A stretch of 48,434 nucleotides of DNA from an uncultured Bacilli bacterium (GCA_947626055.1 CANQQP010000005.1:1-48434); one strand, 5' to 3'; positions 40,548-48,432 are shown, counted from the first letter of the stretch. Numbers and translations: made by a program. The notes: generated by a model not told the origin, from the letters alone.

Positions 40548-42620
40548 TTGCAGAAAAATGTTATTGTAAGACAAGCTGATTTAAAAGATTGTGGGGCCTG
40601 TTGTTTACTTTCAATTATTAAATATTTTGATGGTTATATTCCTTTGGAAACTATAATTCAAGACACTTTTACAACTAGACTAGGAACAACAGCATTTCAT
40701 ATAATTGAAGCTGCGAAAAAATATGGCTTTGATGCTGTGGGATTAAAAGTTGATCCTGAGAAAATAAAAGAAATGACTTTTCCCGTAATCGCTCATTTGC
40801 AGTTGGAAAATCAATATAGTCACTTTGTCGTAATTTATGGATATAATCAAATGAAAAATACCGTTATGCTTATGGATCCTGCTAAAGGAATAGTTAATAT
40901 TAATTTGGCAGAATTTTGCTTAGCTTGGACTAATGTTATTATAAAACTAATTCCAGCCTCTAAACTTCCAAAAATGGCTAAACCCCAAAACATTCTAAAT
41001 TACCTTATTAACTTAGTACCAAGCGAAAAAAATCTCATTATAAAGTTACTCTTGACAAGCGTCATTTTTACCTTAATCAATATCATAACTAGTTTTTACT
41101 TTAAAATATCTATAAATGAAATTAATAATAATAATCTAAAGACTTTTAAGACTTTATGTATCTTTTTTCTGTTTTTAACCGTATTTAAAGTCGTATTAAG
41201 TTATCTTAAAGATTATTATGAAACTTATTTAAATAAGAATATTGATTTAAAAGTTATGATACCTTTTTTAAACCACTTATTTTCTCTTCCTTTAAATGTT
41301 ATTAATAATAGAACAACCGGAGAAATAGTAACTAGAGTTCAAGAAATAAATGAGATTAAAGATTTATTTTCAAAAATTTTTGTTACTATTTTCCTTGATC
41401 TATTATTAGGCATTGCCTCGGCCATTTTTCTTTATAATATAAATAATAAATTATTTTTCCTTCTTTTGCTAATTATAATTATTTATATTATAGCCGGATT
41501 AATATTTAGTCCTATTATCTACAAGAAAATTGTTCGAAATATCGAGTTTGATACCAAATTTAATAATGAAGTTATTGAAAAGGTTGATAGTTTTTTAACT
41601 CTTAAAAATATGCACAAACCCGATATGATAAAAAAACAGATTGAATATAAATATTGTCTATTTTTAAAAGATACTTTTCGCTTTAATAAGTTAATTACTT
41701 ATAATAATTTTGCCAAAAATTTTATTCATGAAGTTGGTATTTGTTTAATCACCTCATTTGGCTGTTATTATATTCTAAAATCCCACCTTACTCTCATTGA
41801 TTTAATAACTTTTAACTCCCTTTTAGTTTATATGTTAGATCCAATTAAAAATATAATTAATTTATTACCAAAAATAAATTATCTGAAAGCATCATTAAAC
41901 AAAATAAGTGAGTTTACTAACCTTAAAGAGGAAAACTTACAAAATACTAATGAAAAGTTTTTAATGGGCGATATTGTCTTTGAAAATTTAACTTATACTT
42001 ATAATAATTATGATTACATATGTAAGAACTTAAACCTGACAATTAAAGAAAAACAAAAAGTGATGTTTAAGGGCAAATCTGGTTGTGGCAAAAGTACCCT
42101 TTGCAAGTTACTATATCGTCTTTATGATGTTAAGGAAGGAGCTATCAAAATAAATAACATAAACATTTTAGATTATGGACTTAATACTATTCGAAAAAAC
42201 ATAACTTATCTTGCTCAAAAAGAAAGTTTATTTACCGACACTATTTATAATAATATAGTCCTTGATCAAACTGTGAGCACTCAAAGATTTAAAATGATAT
42301 GTGAAATATGTCATTTAGAAGAAATAGTAAAGAAAAAGCCGTTAAGATATGACACTATGATAAGTGATAACATAGCCAACTTTTCAGGTGGTGAGCGGCA
42401 GCGGATTTTGTTAGCTAGAGCATTACTTAAAAAATCTTCAATTTTAATTTTAGATGAAGCATTAAGTGAAGTGCAAACAGATTTAGAAAAAAACATAATC
42501 CAAGATATTTGTACCAAATTTAATGATAAAACAATTATTTATATTACCCATCGAAATTTAGAAGATTTATTTGAACAAGTTATTGATTTTGAGGAGTTAA
42601 ATAATGGTTCATTACTATGA
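40548..42620 (+). CDS. Bacteriocin-processing peptidase/ABC exporter (C39-type)
   Basis: The 690-residue protein starts at TTG 40548 behind AGGGAGGG. The N-terminal C39 peptidase has Cys15 in KDCGACCL, His92 in SHFVVIYGY and Asp110 in MDPAKG, and cleaves after double-glycine leaders. A six-helix ABC membrane domain follows (about 150-430). The ATPase domain carries Walker A GKSGCGKST, signature FSGGERQRI, Walker B SSILILDEA and the switch His in YITHR. It exports and matures the two GG-leader peptides encoded downstream. Its last 17 bases overlap the accessory gene. It is transcribed divergently from spoIIIAH. A -10 TATAAT (40518-40523) lacks a good -35. Confidence 0.93.
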   Translation: MQKNVIVRQADLKDCGACCLLSIIKYFDGYIPLETIIQDTFTTRLGTTAFHIIEAAKKYGFDAVGLKVDPEKIKEMTFPVIAHLQLENQYSHFVVIYGYNQMKNTVMLMDPAKGIVNINLAEFCLAWTNVIIKLIPASKLPKMAKPQNILNYLINLVPSEKNLIIKLLLTSVIFTLINIITSFYFKISINEINNNNLKTFKTLCIFFLFLTVFKVVLSYLKDYYETYLNKNIDLKVMIPFLNHLFSLPLNVINNRTTGEIVTRVQEINEIKDLFSKIFVTIFLDLLLGIASAIFLYNINNKLFFLLLLIIIIYIIAGLIFSPIIYKKIVRNIEFDTKFNNEVIEKVDSFLTLKNMHKPDMIKKQIEYKYCLFLKDTFRFNKLITYNNFAKNFIHEVGICLITSFGCYYILKSHLTLIDLITFNSLLVYMLDPIKNIINLLPKINYLKASLNKISEFTNLKEENLQNTNEKFLMGDIVFENLTYTYNNYDYICKNLNLTIKEKQKVMFKGKSGCGKSTLCKLLYRLYDVKEGAIKINNINILDYGLNTIRKNITYLAQKESLFTDTIYNNIVLDQTVSTQRFKMICEICHLEEIVKKKPLRYDTMISDNIANFSGGERQRILLARALLKKSSILILDEALSEVQTDLEKNIIQDICTKFNDKTIIYITHRNLEDLFEQVIDFEELNNGSLL

Positions 42621-43044
42621 AAATAATCAAGGGTATCTGTTAAGTTTGAAGCCGCAGAATTATTTTAGTATCACGCTTTTGAGCATTTTGTTGGTAATTT
42701 TTTTCTTGATATTTAGCTTTATTTATAAAATAACTGATTATAAGGAGGTGAAAATGATAATAGCTTGTGAAAATAGTTGTTCATATTATTTATATAGTAC
42801 CTTAGAGGATATCAATGATATCCAAAAAGTCAAAAATATTTTAATTGATAAAAATAACTATCCTTTTACTATAGAAAAAGTAGGAGCAATTAAATATGAT
42901 GAAGTCTATCAAGTTAATTATCAATTATTAAAATTAGATATAAAGTTACCCAAAAAGTACCAAATAGATAATTTATATTTACCAGTTAAAGTTAAGATAA
43001 AAGAAGAAAAACTGATTCATAAATTGAAAACTATATTATTTTAA
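42604..43044 (+). CDS. Bacteriocin export accessory protein (single-pass membrane)
   Basis: The 146-residue protein overlaps the exporter gene by 17 bases. After a polar start (about 1-20) one membrane helix (about 21-41: FSITLLSILLVIFFLIFSFI) precedes an extracytoplasmic beta-rich domain (about 45-146) with two Cys near the start (CENSC). Position and topology match the HlyD-like accessory or membrane-fusion proteins of class II bacteriocin exporters, though it is far shorter (those have about 450). The assignment rests mostly on context. Confidence 0.65.
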   Translation: MVHYYENNQGYLLSLKPQNYFSITLLSILLVIFFLIFSFIYKITDYKEVKMIIACENSCSYYLYSTLEDINDIQKVKNILIDKNNYPFTIEKVGAIKYDEVYQVNYQLLKLDIKLPKKYQIDNLYLPVKVKIKEEKLIHKLKTILF

Positions 43045-43054
43045 AGGAGTTGAT

Positions 43055-43201
43055 ATTATTAAGAAATTAGATAACACGGAATTAATGGATATTAGTGGGG
43101 GATCACTTTCGGTTGGCGCCTGCGCTTTAATAGGAGCGGGGGTTGTATTTTTAATAGGAGTCATAGATGGCATTGTGCGCCCTTATGCATGCAATAGTTA
43201 A
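43055..43201 (+). CDS. Double-glycine-leader bacteriocin peptide 1
   Basis: This frame has no ATG, GTG or TTG before the leader. AAAGGAG (43043-43049) is properly spaced from two ATT codons (43055, 43058), so a rare ATT start is inferred. The product reads KKLDNTELMDISGG, then a 32-residue core SLSVGACALIGAGVVFLIG... with two Cys that could form a disulfide. The leader matches the L-x3-E-L-x2-I-x-G-G consensus of C39-processed peptides. The core is hydrophobic with small-residue GxG spacing, as in two-peptide class IIb bacteriocins. The gene starts 10 bases after the accessory gene and ends 11 bases before peptide 2. Confidence 0.72.
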   Translation: MIKKLDNTELMDISGGSLSVGACALIGAGVVFLIGVIDGIVRPYACNS

Positions 43202-43212
43202 AGGAGGTACAA

Positions 43213-43371
43213 ATGAAGTTAGAAAATGCACAGTTAATTAATATTCAGGGAGGTTCTAGCATAACCTCTGGCATGCTAAATGCTATTAGTCGAATTATTG
43301 ATAGTATTATGGATGTAGGAAGAAGTTTGGGGACAGCAATCCGAATGATTTATAGCAATCGCTCATGTTAA
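43213..43371 (+). CDS. Double-glycine-leader bacteriocin peptide 2
   Basis: The 52-residue precursor starts at ATG 43213 behind AAAGGAGG. Its leader, MKLENAQLINIQGG, follows the double-glycine consensus. The 38-residue core starts SSITSGMLNAISRIID and ends with basic residues and Cys (GTAIRMIYSNRSC). It is predicted amphipathic-helical. Being paired with peptide 1 suggests a two-peptide bacteriocin; a signalling pair is the alternative. Its stop overlaps the start of the next small gene (ATGTTAA). Confidence 0.78.
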   Translation: MKLENAQLINIQGGSSITSGMLNAISRIIDSIMDVGRSLGTAIRMIYSNRSC

Positions 43372-43523
43372 ACACAATTAAAAATAGTAAAGTACTAAAA
43401 GCAATTATTATAATACTACTTATTCCCTTAATTTGTTTTTTTCTAAGTGAAATTATAACTTTTTTGTTACACTTAGGTAGAATTGTGGGCACAATTATCT
43501 ATAATATCAGTCATTTAAGTTAA
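43365..43523 (+). CDS. Small membrane protein, likely bacteriocin immunity
   Basis: The 52-residue protein overlaps the end of peptide 2 by seven bases. It has a basic start (MLNTIKNSKVLK), a membrane helix (about 13-35: AIIIILLIPLICFFLSEII) and a second amphipathic stretch ending GRIVGTIIYNISHLS. Immunity proteins of class II bacteriocins are often small membrane proteins encoded directly after the structural genes, as here. Its C-terminal GRIVGTI resembles GRSLGTAI of peptide 2, so it could mimic the peptide or, less likely, be a third active peptide. It has no GG leader. Confidence 0.6.
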   Translation: MLNTIKNSKVLKAIIIILLIPLICFFLSEIITFLLHLGRIVGTIIYNISHLS

Positions 43524-43546
43524 AGAAGAGCAATCTTCTTTTTCTT
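43523..43546 (+). terminator. Terminator of the bacteriocin operon
   Basis: AAGAAGA (43523-43529) pairs with TCTTCTT (43534-43540), followed by TTTCTTG. Confidence 0.75.
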
Positions 43547-43598
43547 GTGTCTAAATTTAATATAGTTTATAATAAAAACAGAATAAGGAGGAATAAAA

Positions 43599-44693
43599 AT
43601 GCCTAAAAAAAATGGTTTTATTGCAATATCTATAATTTATTCCTTTTTCCTTTGTTTTATTATGTTGATGATGGGAATGCTGGCTAATTATACTCATTCA
43701 AAATTAATTTTAAGAAAAACTAATGAACCTCTTATTTTTGAACAAGATAGTCATCTTACTGCGAAAATAATGCAAAAATATCCATCAAGGAAAACAATAT
43801 CTGACTTTAGTCAAGGATGTCCAACTAGTAGTGATAACTCCTGCAGTGGCTTATTTCAAACTGTTGACGATGATGGAGATAGTTATTATTTTCGCGGCGC
43901 AATCGATAATAATTATCTTAAATTAAGTTCAAGCAATAGTAATTTATGGCGCATTGTTCGTATTAATGGTGATGGTACAATAAGGTTAATATTAGATGGT
44001 GATATAGGGACAAGCGCATTTAATACAAATTATAATGAAAGAAAATATGTAGGCTACACATATGGAAATAATAGTGCTTGTACAAAAGATAGTCCCTGTA
44101 CAAGTAATTATAGTAGTGGTAATTTTAAAAATTCAAAGGGTGGAAACAATAGTACAATAAAAGATCAATTAGAGAATTGGTATAAAACTAACATATCTTC
44201 CTTTGATTCCAAAATAGCCTTAACAACTTATTGTAATGATACATCATTTGGAAGCGGAAGTGAAACAGGTACATTATATTACGGCGCATATCAAAGATTA
44301 TCTAATTCATCAATTAACCCCCAACTAAAGTGTCCCAACCCAACTCAACAGGATAAAAGTTTAAGAGATTATGGCGGCGTATATAAATTAAAGATAGGTT
44401 TAATAAGCGCAGATGAAATAGTGCTAGCGGGATTTAAGCCAACCAATTCTACTGGAGTAACAACATCCAATTATCTATATTATAGTAATGCTTCTTCTGA
44501 TTACTTCTGGAGTATGTCCCCTAATTATTCTATTACTAATGGTGCTTACAGCTTTAATGGTTACCTGAATTATCGATACTTGAGCAACACCAATGTGCAT
44601 ACTACTTACCGCGTGCGTCCAGTTATTAATATAAATGGTGATGTAATTGCTACCGGAGATGGAACTAAAGATAATCCCTATATTATAAAATAA
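43599..44693 (+). CDS. Surface protein with prepilin-like anchor and lectin-like (DUF6273-type) domain
   Basis: The 364-residue protein has a prepilin-like N-terminus: KKNGFIAISIIYSFFL and a long hydrophobic helix (about 8-30), with Gly-Phe at the cleavage position but no Glu5. A short helical region follows, then a large domain (about 70-364) starting YYFRGAIDNN, with NLWRIVRINGDGTIRLI, LENWYKTNI, GLISADEIVLAG and, at the end, YFWSMSPNY and YRVRPVINI. This pattern is that of the C-type-lectin-like/FGE-like domains on gut Bacillota surface proteins. The last 40 codons before YRVRPV are rich in AAY/TAC/AGC/ACC and other C- or G-ending codons, unlike the rest of the gene. It is a single gene with a strong AAGGAGGA site. 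Confidence 0.75.
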   Translation: MPKKNGFIAISIIYSFFLCFIMLMMGMLANYTHSKLILRKTNEPLIFEQDSHLTAKIMQKYPSRKTISDFSQGCPTSSDNSCSGLFQTVDDDGDSYYFRGAIDNNYLKLSSSNSNLWRIVRINGDGTIRLILDGDIGTSAFNTNYNERKYVGYTYGNNSACTKDSPCTSNYSSGNFKNSKGGNNSTIKDQLENWYKTNISSFDSKIALTTYCNDTSFGSGSETGTLYYGAYQRLSNSSINPQLKCPNPTQQDKSLRDYGGVYKLKIGLISADEIVLAGFKPTNSTGVTTSNYLYYSNASSDYFWSMSPNYSITNGAYSFNGYLNYRYLSNTNVHTTYRVRPVININGDVIATGDGTKDNPYIIK

Positions 44694-44763
44694 GCAAAGT
44701 TCTTAAAATATTTATAAGAAAAGTACTTTGTTTCTTGCCTTAGTATATTTTCGGTGTTATAAT
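44694..44763 (+). promoter_or_regulatory. Terminator-promoter junction before rpsU
   Basis: CAAAGTTCTTA and TAAGAAAAGTACTTTG form an imperfect hairpin with TTTC after it (44696-44734), ending the surface gene. Then TTGCCT (44735-44740), a 17-base spacer and TATAAT (44758-44763) form the rpsU operon promoter. Confidence 0.7.
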
Positions 44764-44790
44764 ACATTTGTAACGAAGGGAGGGAAAGAT

Positions 44791-44982
44791 ATGACAAAAG
44801 TTAGCGTAAAAGATGGTAACATTGATAGTGCTTTAAAAAAGTTCAAAGCTAAAGTAGCAAGAAGCGGTGTCCCTTCAGAAATAAAGAAAAGAAAATTTTA
44901 TAAAAAACCTGGAATTGTAAAAAGAGAAGAATTAAAAGAAAATATCAAAAATTCTCGAAAGAAGAACAAAAGAAGAGATTAG
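44791..44982 (+). CDS. rpsU: 30S ribosomal protein S21
   Basis: S21 is a small basic protein of the 30S platform that aids initiation. The 63 residues are standard: TKVSVKDGNIDSALKKFKAK, then RSGVPSEIKKRKFYKKPG, and a basic tail. ATG 44791 is chosen because AAGGGAGGG lies just before it and the promoter's -10 is at 44758-44763; the frame extends further upstream but only through the promoter. It heads the rpsU-yqeY-yqfC-yqfD block, as in many Bacillota. Confidence 0.97.
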   Translation: MTKVSVKDGNIDSALKKFKAKVARSGVPSEIKKRKFYKKPGIVKREELKENIKNSRKKNKRRD

Positions 44983-44990
44983 GTGAAAAT

Positions 44991-45431
44991 ATGCTTGAGC
45001 AAATTAACAATGAATTAAAACAAGCCATGAAAACTGGTGATAAATTTAAACTATCAGTTTTAAGAATGTTAAAGTCAAGTTTACAAGCAGAGCAGATTAA
45101 TAAAAAAGGCGACCTTACCGAAGAGGAAATAATTGCTGTTATAAAAAAACAAGTAAAAGTACGTACTGCTTCTCGTGATGAGTATGCCACTTATAATCGT
45201 CAAGATTTAGTGGATAACTTAAATAAGGAAATCGAAATTTTAAAAGTTTACTTACCTGCCGAGTTAAGTGAAGAAGAAATCACCAAAATAATTGAAGATG
45301 TATTTGCTGAAATCAAACCAACAAGTATTAAAGATATGGGTATGATTATGAAAAAGATAACCCCTCTTATTGGAGCACGAGCAGATATGGGTGAGGTAAG
45401 TAAAAAAATAAAAGAAAAATTAACTAAATAG
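44991..45431 (+). CDS. yqeY: GatB/YqeY domain protein
   Basis: The 146-residue YqeY-family protein is homologous to the tRNA-binding tail of GatB. It contains EQINNELKQAMKTGDKFKLS at the start, VLRMLKSSLQAEQI, a middle YLPAELSEEEI and the C-terminal KDMGMIMKKITPLIGARADM. Members may help tRNA-dependent amidation or have other tRNA-related roles. It directly follows rpsU (8 bases), the usual order. A hairpin with T run follows at 45430. Confidence 0.95.
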   Translation: MLEQINNELKQAMKTGDKFKLSVLRMLKSSLQAEQINKKGDLTEEEIIAVIKKQVKVRTASRDEYATYNRQDLVDNLNKEIEILKVYLPAELSEEEITKIIEDVFAEIKPTSIKDMGMIMKKITPLIGARADMGEVSKKIKEKLTK

Positions 45432-45454
45432 ATACTGAAAAGTATCTTTTTTTC
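45430..45454 (+). terminator. Terminator after yqeY
   Basis: AGATACT (45430-45436) pairs with AGTATCT (45441-45447), followed by a T run. It separates rpsU-yqeY from the sporulation-linked genes yqfC-yqfD. Confidence 0.75.
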
Positions 45455-45479
45455 ATAAGATTTTTTAGGTGATTATATT

Positions 45480-45719
45480 TTGAAAATACTAGAAAATATT
45501 AAATCATTTCTCTATGATAAAGAGTACTTTATAAATATATTTGATAATTATGTATATGTTTTTAATTACCTTGATTTAATTAATTTTTCGGAAACTGCTA
45601 TTCACTTGCAGATGGAAAATTTTAAAGTTACAGTGGAAGGGGAAAATTTAAGTATTGTTAAAATGATGGAAAAAGAAATATTAATAGAGGGCACAATTAA
45701 GAAAGTCGTCAAAAAATGA
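45480..45719 (+). CDS. yqfC: Sporulation protein YqfC
   Basis: The 79-residue protein starts at TTG 45480 behind AGGTGAT. YqfC is a small sigma-E-regulated protein of spore formers, always next to yqfD; the family pattern NYVYVFNYLDLINFSETAI and VEGENLSIVKMMEKEILIEGTI is visible. The exact function is unknown. The stop overlaps the yqfD start by four bases (ATGA). It supports an endospore-forming host. Confidence 0.88.
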   Translation: MKILENIKSFLYDKEYFINIFDNYVYVFNYLDLINFSETAIHLQMENFKVTVEGENLSIVKMMEKEILIEGTIKKVVKK

Positions 45720-46894
45720 TTAATATAATCGATCATGTAAAAACGCATCGTGTTGAAGTAGAAGTAACGGGTCCCTTTTTAAACCATTTCTTAATCCATC
45801 TTTATCGTCTGCATATTAATGTTAGCAACATTAAATATATTAATGAAGAGAAAATATCTTTTACAACTAATATTGATAATGTCGAAAAAATAGAGTCAAA
45901 TTTTAAAGATTATCAAATAAAAATAATAAATCAAAAAGGAATTTACAAAATTATTCCGGCTATTTTAAAAAATAAAATATTTTTAACTTGTTTAATCTTA
46001 GGGTTATTTATATTTGGCATATGTCAAAATATCATTGTGAAAGTTGAGGTAATTCACTCTGATAAAATGATTCGGCAACTAGTAGAAGAAGAGCTTGATT
46101 ATTATAATATTAAAAGATTGACCTTTAAAAAAAGTTATAATAAATTGCAAGAAATTAAACAAAAAATCTTAGATAAATATCCTGATAAATTAGAATGGAT
46201 TGAAATAGAAAATGTCGGCATGACTTATAAGGTAAGAGTAGAAGAAAGAATAATTACAAAAATAAAAGATAATAATAATTTATGTAATATCATTGCTAAA
46301 AAAAGTGGAATTATTACCAAGGTGATTAGTAAAAACGGAATGAATTTAAAAGAGCCAGGAGATTATGTGAGCAAAGGTGATATTATTATTGCGGGAGATA
46401 TTAGTGCTAATGAAGAGGTGAAAAATCGGGTCTGTGCCCAAGGAGAAGCTTATGGAGAAGTGTGGTATACAGCTAATATCAGTATCCCTCTTAATTATGA
46501 AGTAAAAGAAAAAACTGGCAAAAAAAGAATAAACTTTATGTTTGATAATGGCAAAGAAAAAAAACAAATTTTTAAAAGCCGCTTTAAAAACGCAATTACT
46601 AAAAATAAGAAATTATTTAGTTTTTGGGGTATTACATTTTATAAACAAACGGAATATGAGGTTCAAGTGACTAAGAAAAAATATACAGCATCACAAGCGG
46701 AGGCGGAGGCTTTAAAGCAGGCCCAAAGTAAAATAAAATTAAAACTAAATGACAAGGAACGTATAATTAAGCAAAAAGTTTTGAATAAAACCATGAAAAA
46801 TAGTAAAATGGAAATAGAGATTTTTGTATCTGTTGAAGAACAAATTGGAGAAAGTGTAAATTATGAGGTACCAAATGAACAAGAGTCTTCTTAG
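45716..46894 (+). CDS. yqfD: Sporulation protein YqfD (stage IV)
   Basis: The 392-residue YqfD-family protein has a cytoplasmic N-terminal domain (about 1-80), one membrane helix (about 90-110: IFLTCLILGLFIFGICQNII) and a large extracytoplasmic part. That part has the VRVEERI motif, CNIIAKKSGIITKVISKNG and PGDYVSKGDIIIAG (a lipoyl/HlyD-like barrel), then a long helical tail. In clostridia and bacilli it is needed for spore morphogenesis in the mother cell. It is coupled to yqfC. In many relatives phoH follows; here a VanZ-like gene does. Confidence 0.93.
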   Translation: MINIIDHVKTHRVEVEVTGPFLNHFLIHLYRLHINVSNIKYINEEKISFTTNIDNVEKIESNFKDYQIKIINQKGIYKIIPAILKNKIFLTCLILGLFIFGICQNIIVKVEVIHSDKMIRQLVEEELDYYNIKRLTFKKSYNKLQEIKQKILDKYPDKLEWIEIENVGMTYKVRVEERIITKIKDNNNLCNIIAKKSGIITKVISKNGMNLKEPGDYVSKGDIIIAGDISANEEVKNRVCAQGEAYGEVWYTANISIPLNYEVKEKTGKKRINFMFDNGKEKKQIFKSRFKNAITKNKKLFSFWGITFYKQTEYEVQVTKKKYTASQAEAEALKQAQSKIKLKLNDKERIIKQKVLNKTMKNSKMEIEIFVSVEEQIGESVNYEVPNEQESS

Positions 46895-46908
46895 AATTGA
46901 GGTATAGT

Positions 46909-47526
46909 ATGATTGAAAATACAGTGGTAAAAACCTTAAATAGTATTTGGCCAATGTTGACAATTTTCTTAGTTATTATAATCTCGGTCAGAATTGCCTA
47001 TCTTTTTATTAATCATGAAAAATTTGTTTTTTATAAAGAATTTTTAGCATTACTATTTATTATTTATGGCCTTATGCTATTTGAACTTGTTACTAATCGA
47101 GATTTAGGAGGACGAGGCATTAATTTAATACCTTTTAAAGAAATCCTAAGATATGATTACAAAAGTGAATTATTTCAGTATAACGTGATTGGTAATTTAG
47201 TAATGTTTGTGCCTTTTGGGTATTTCGTGGCTAACTACATTAAAGCTAAAAAAGTAAGTCATATTTTTGTTCTAACGGCTATTGCCTCATTAACTATTGA
47301 ATTAGTGCAACTGCAAATAGGAAGAGCTTTTGATATAGATGATGTGTTACTTAATATTGCTGGTGGTATTTGTGGCTTTTTAATATATATTGGTCTTAAT
47401 GCTATTAAAAAACATTTGCCGAACGTTTTTCAAAAAGATGGATTTTATAATATATTATGTGGAATTCTTATATTGATAATTGCTTATTTAACATTTAAGT
47501 TTAAAGGATTTGGGTGGTTATTTTGA
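46909..47526 (+). CDS. VanZ-like membrane protein
   Basis: The 205-residue protein starts at ATG 46909 (GAGGTAT upstream; TTG 46897 is less likely). Five membrane helices are predicted. INLIPFKEI, NVIGNLVMFVPFGYF and IELVQLQIGRAFDIDDVLLN are the VanZ-family signatures. VanZ gives low-level teicoplanin resistance in enterococci, but chromosomal VanZ-like proteins are widespread and mostly of unknown role in the envelope. It occupies the place where phoH and pgpH (yqfF) usually stand between yqfD and ybeY. The stop overlaps the ybeY start. Confidence 0.9.
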   Translation: MIENTVVKTLNSIWPMLTIFLVIIISVRIAYLFINHEKFVFYKEFLALLFIIYGLMLFELVTNRDLGGRGINLIPFKEILRYDYKSELFQYNVIGNLVMFVPFGYFVANYIKAKKVSHIFVLTAIASLTIELVQLQIGRAFDIDDVLLNIAGGICGFLIYIGLNAIKKHLPNVFQKDGFYNILCGILILIIAYLTFKFKGFGWLF

Positions 47527-47963
47527 TAAGAATTACAATTAATGAAGAATATAAATATGCAGATTATAAATATTTAAAGAAAGTTTTAAAAAAAGGTTTA
47601 GATCGTTTGCAAATCGATAATGTAACTTTTGAAATAACCTTTTGTGATAACGATTTTATTCGCAAAATTAATAAAGAATATCGCAATATTGATAGGGAAA
47701 CTGATGTTATTTCTTTTGCATTTGAAGATAATGGCAAAATAATGTATAATAAAGAACGGCTATTAGGGGAAATATATATATCCATTCCCAAGATGCAGCA
47801 ACAAGCTAAAGAATATGGTCATAGCGAAAAGCGAGAATTATCTTTTTTAGCTGTCCATGGTATGCTTCACCTTTTGGGTTATGATCATATGCAAAAAGAA
47901 GATGAAGAAGTTATGTTTAATTTACAGGAGTTGATATTAGATGACGCAAATATCTCGAAGTGA
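47523..47963 (+). CDS. ybeY: Endoribonuclease YbeY
   Basis: This 146-residue metal-dependent RNase matures the 16S rRNA 3' end and takes part in ribosome quality control. The zinc motif HGMLHLLGYDH (about 115-125) is complete, and NKEYRNIDRETDVISFAFE is the conserved central stretch. TTG 47523 is chosen as start because GGGTGG lies five bases upstream; it overlaps the vanZ stop (TTGA). Its last 23 bases overlap dgkA. Confidence 0.96.
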   Translation: MIRITINEEYKYADYKYLKKVLKKGLDRLQIDNVTFEITFCDNDFIRKINKEYRNIDRETDVISFAFEDNGKIMYNKERLLGEIYISIPKMQQQAKEYGHSEKRELSFLAVHGMLHLLGYDHMQKEDEEVMFNLQELILDDANISK

Positions 47964-48345
47964 AATAAAAAAGAAGGGCTTTAAACGTTTTTTAAAAAGT
48001 TTTAAATATTCAATTGAAGGTTTAAAATATGCTTATAAAAATGAACAAAGCCTATTAATTCATTTTATTGCGACGGTGTTAGCGATAATTTTAGGTTTAA
48101 CTTTTAAAATTAGTCATATGGAATGGGCTGTACTTTGTATTGCTTTAGGTGTTGTTTTGGCTTCCGAGTTAATTAATACAGCGATAGAAGCGGCGGTGGA
48201 TTTAATTACTTTAGAGATTAATCCGCTAGCGAAGATTGCTAAAGATTGCGGTTCAGCGGCAACATTTGTTTTTTCGATGATTGCAGCGGTTATTGGAATA
48301 ATAATTTTTATTCCTAAAATTATGCATGTATTTCATTTATTTTAA
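47941..48345 (+). CDS. dgkA: Undecaprenol/diacylglycerol kinase
   Basis: This 134-residue DgkA-family membrane kinase phosphorylates undecaprenol (or diacylglycerol) to recycle the lipid carrier. Three membrane helices are seen (about 40-55, 60-80, 108-128), with the catalytic motif ELINTAIEAAVDL and AKIAKDCGSAATF. AGGAG lies ten bases before the ATG, inside ybeY, and the genes overlap by 23 bases. The ybeY-dgkA order is standard in Bacillota, often followed by cdd and era, which would lie outside the window. Confidence 0.95.
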   Translation: MTQISRSEIKKKGFKRFLKSFKYSIEGLKYAYKNEQSLLIHFIATVLAIILGLTFKISHMEWAVLCIALGVVLASELINTAIEAAVDLITLEINPLAKIAKDCGSAATFVFSMIAAVIGIIIFIPKIMHVFHLF

Positions 48346-48365
48346 GACTTTTTAGTCTTTTTTTA
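48344..48365 (+). terminator. Terminator of the yqfC-dgkA operon
   Basis: AAGACT (48344-48349) pairs with AGTCTT (48354-48359), followed by T6, overlapping the dgkA stop. Confidence 0.7.
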
Positions 48366-48369
48366 ATAA

Positions 48370-48432
48370 GCAATTCATCAGAATTGCCACGACCAGAAAG
48401 GTCGTGGAATAAATCCACCCGCTATGCGGGTG
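48370..48432. repeat. Three adjacent perfect hairpins at the window edge
   Basis: GCAATTC/GAATTGC (48370-48387), CCACGACC/GGTCGTGG (48387-48407) and CACCCGC/GCGGGTG (48416-48432) follow each other within 63 bases. The last two are GC-rich against a very A/T-rich genome and have tiny loops, as at the ends of IS200/IS605-type elements or REP-like repeats. The rest of any element would lie beyond the window. Confidence 0.5.

Noticed and set aside
44728-44790. N-terminal extension of S21 in frame upstream of 44791
   Set aside because: The extension runs through the rpsU promoter and its ribosome binding site, and S21 family length fits the start at 44791.
46909-47526. Glycopeptide-resistance locus
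   Set aside because: A lone VanZ-like gene without vanHAX or a two-component system is a common chromosomal protein and not evidence of resistance.
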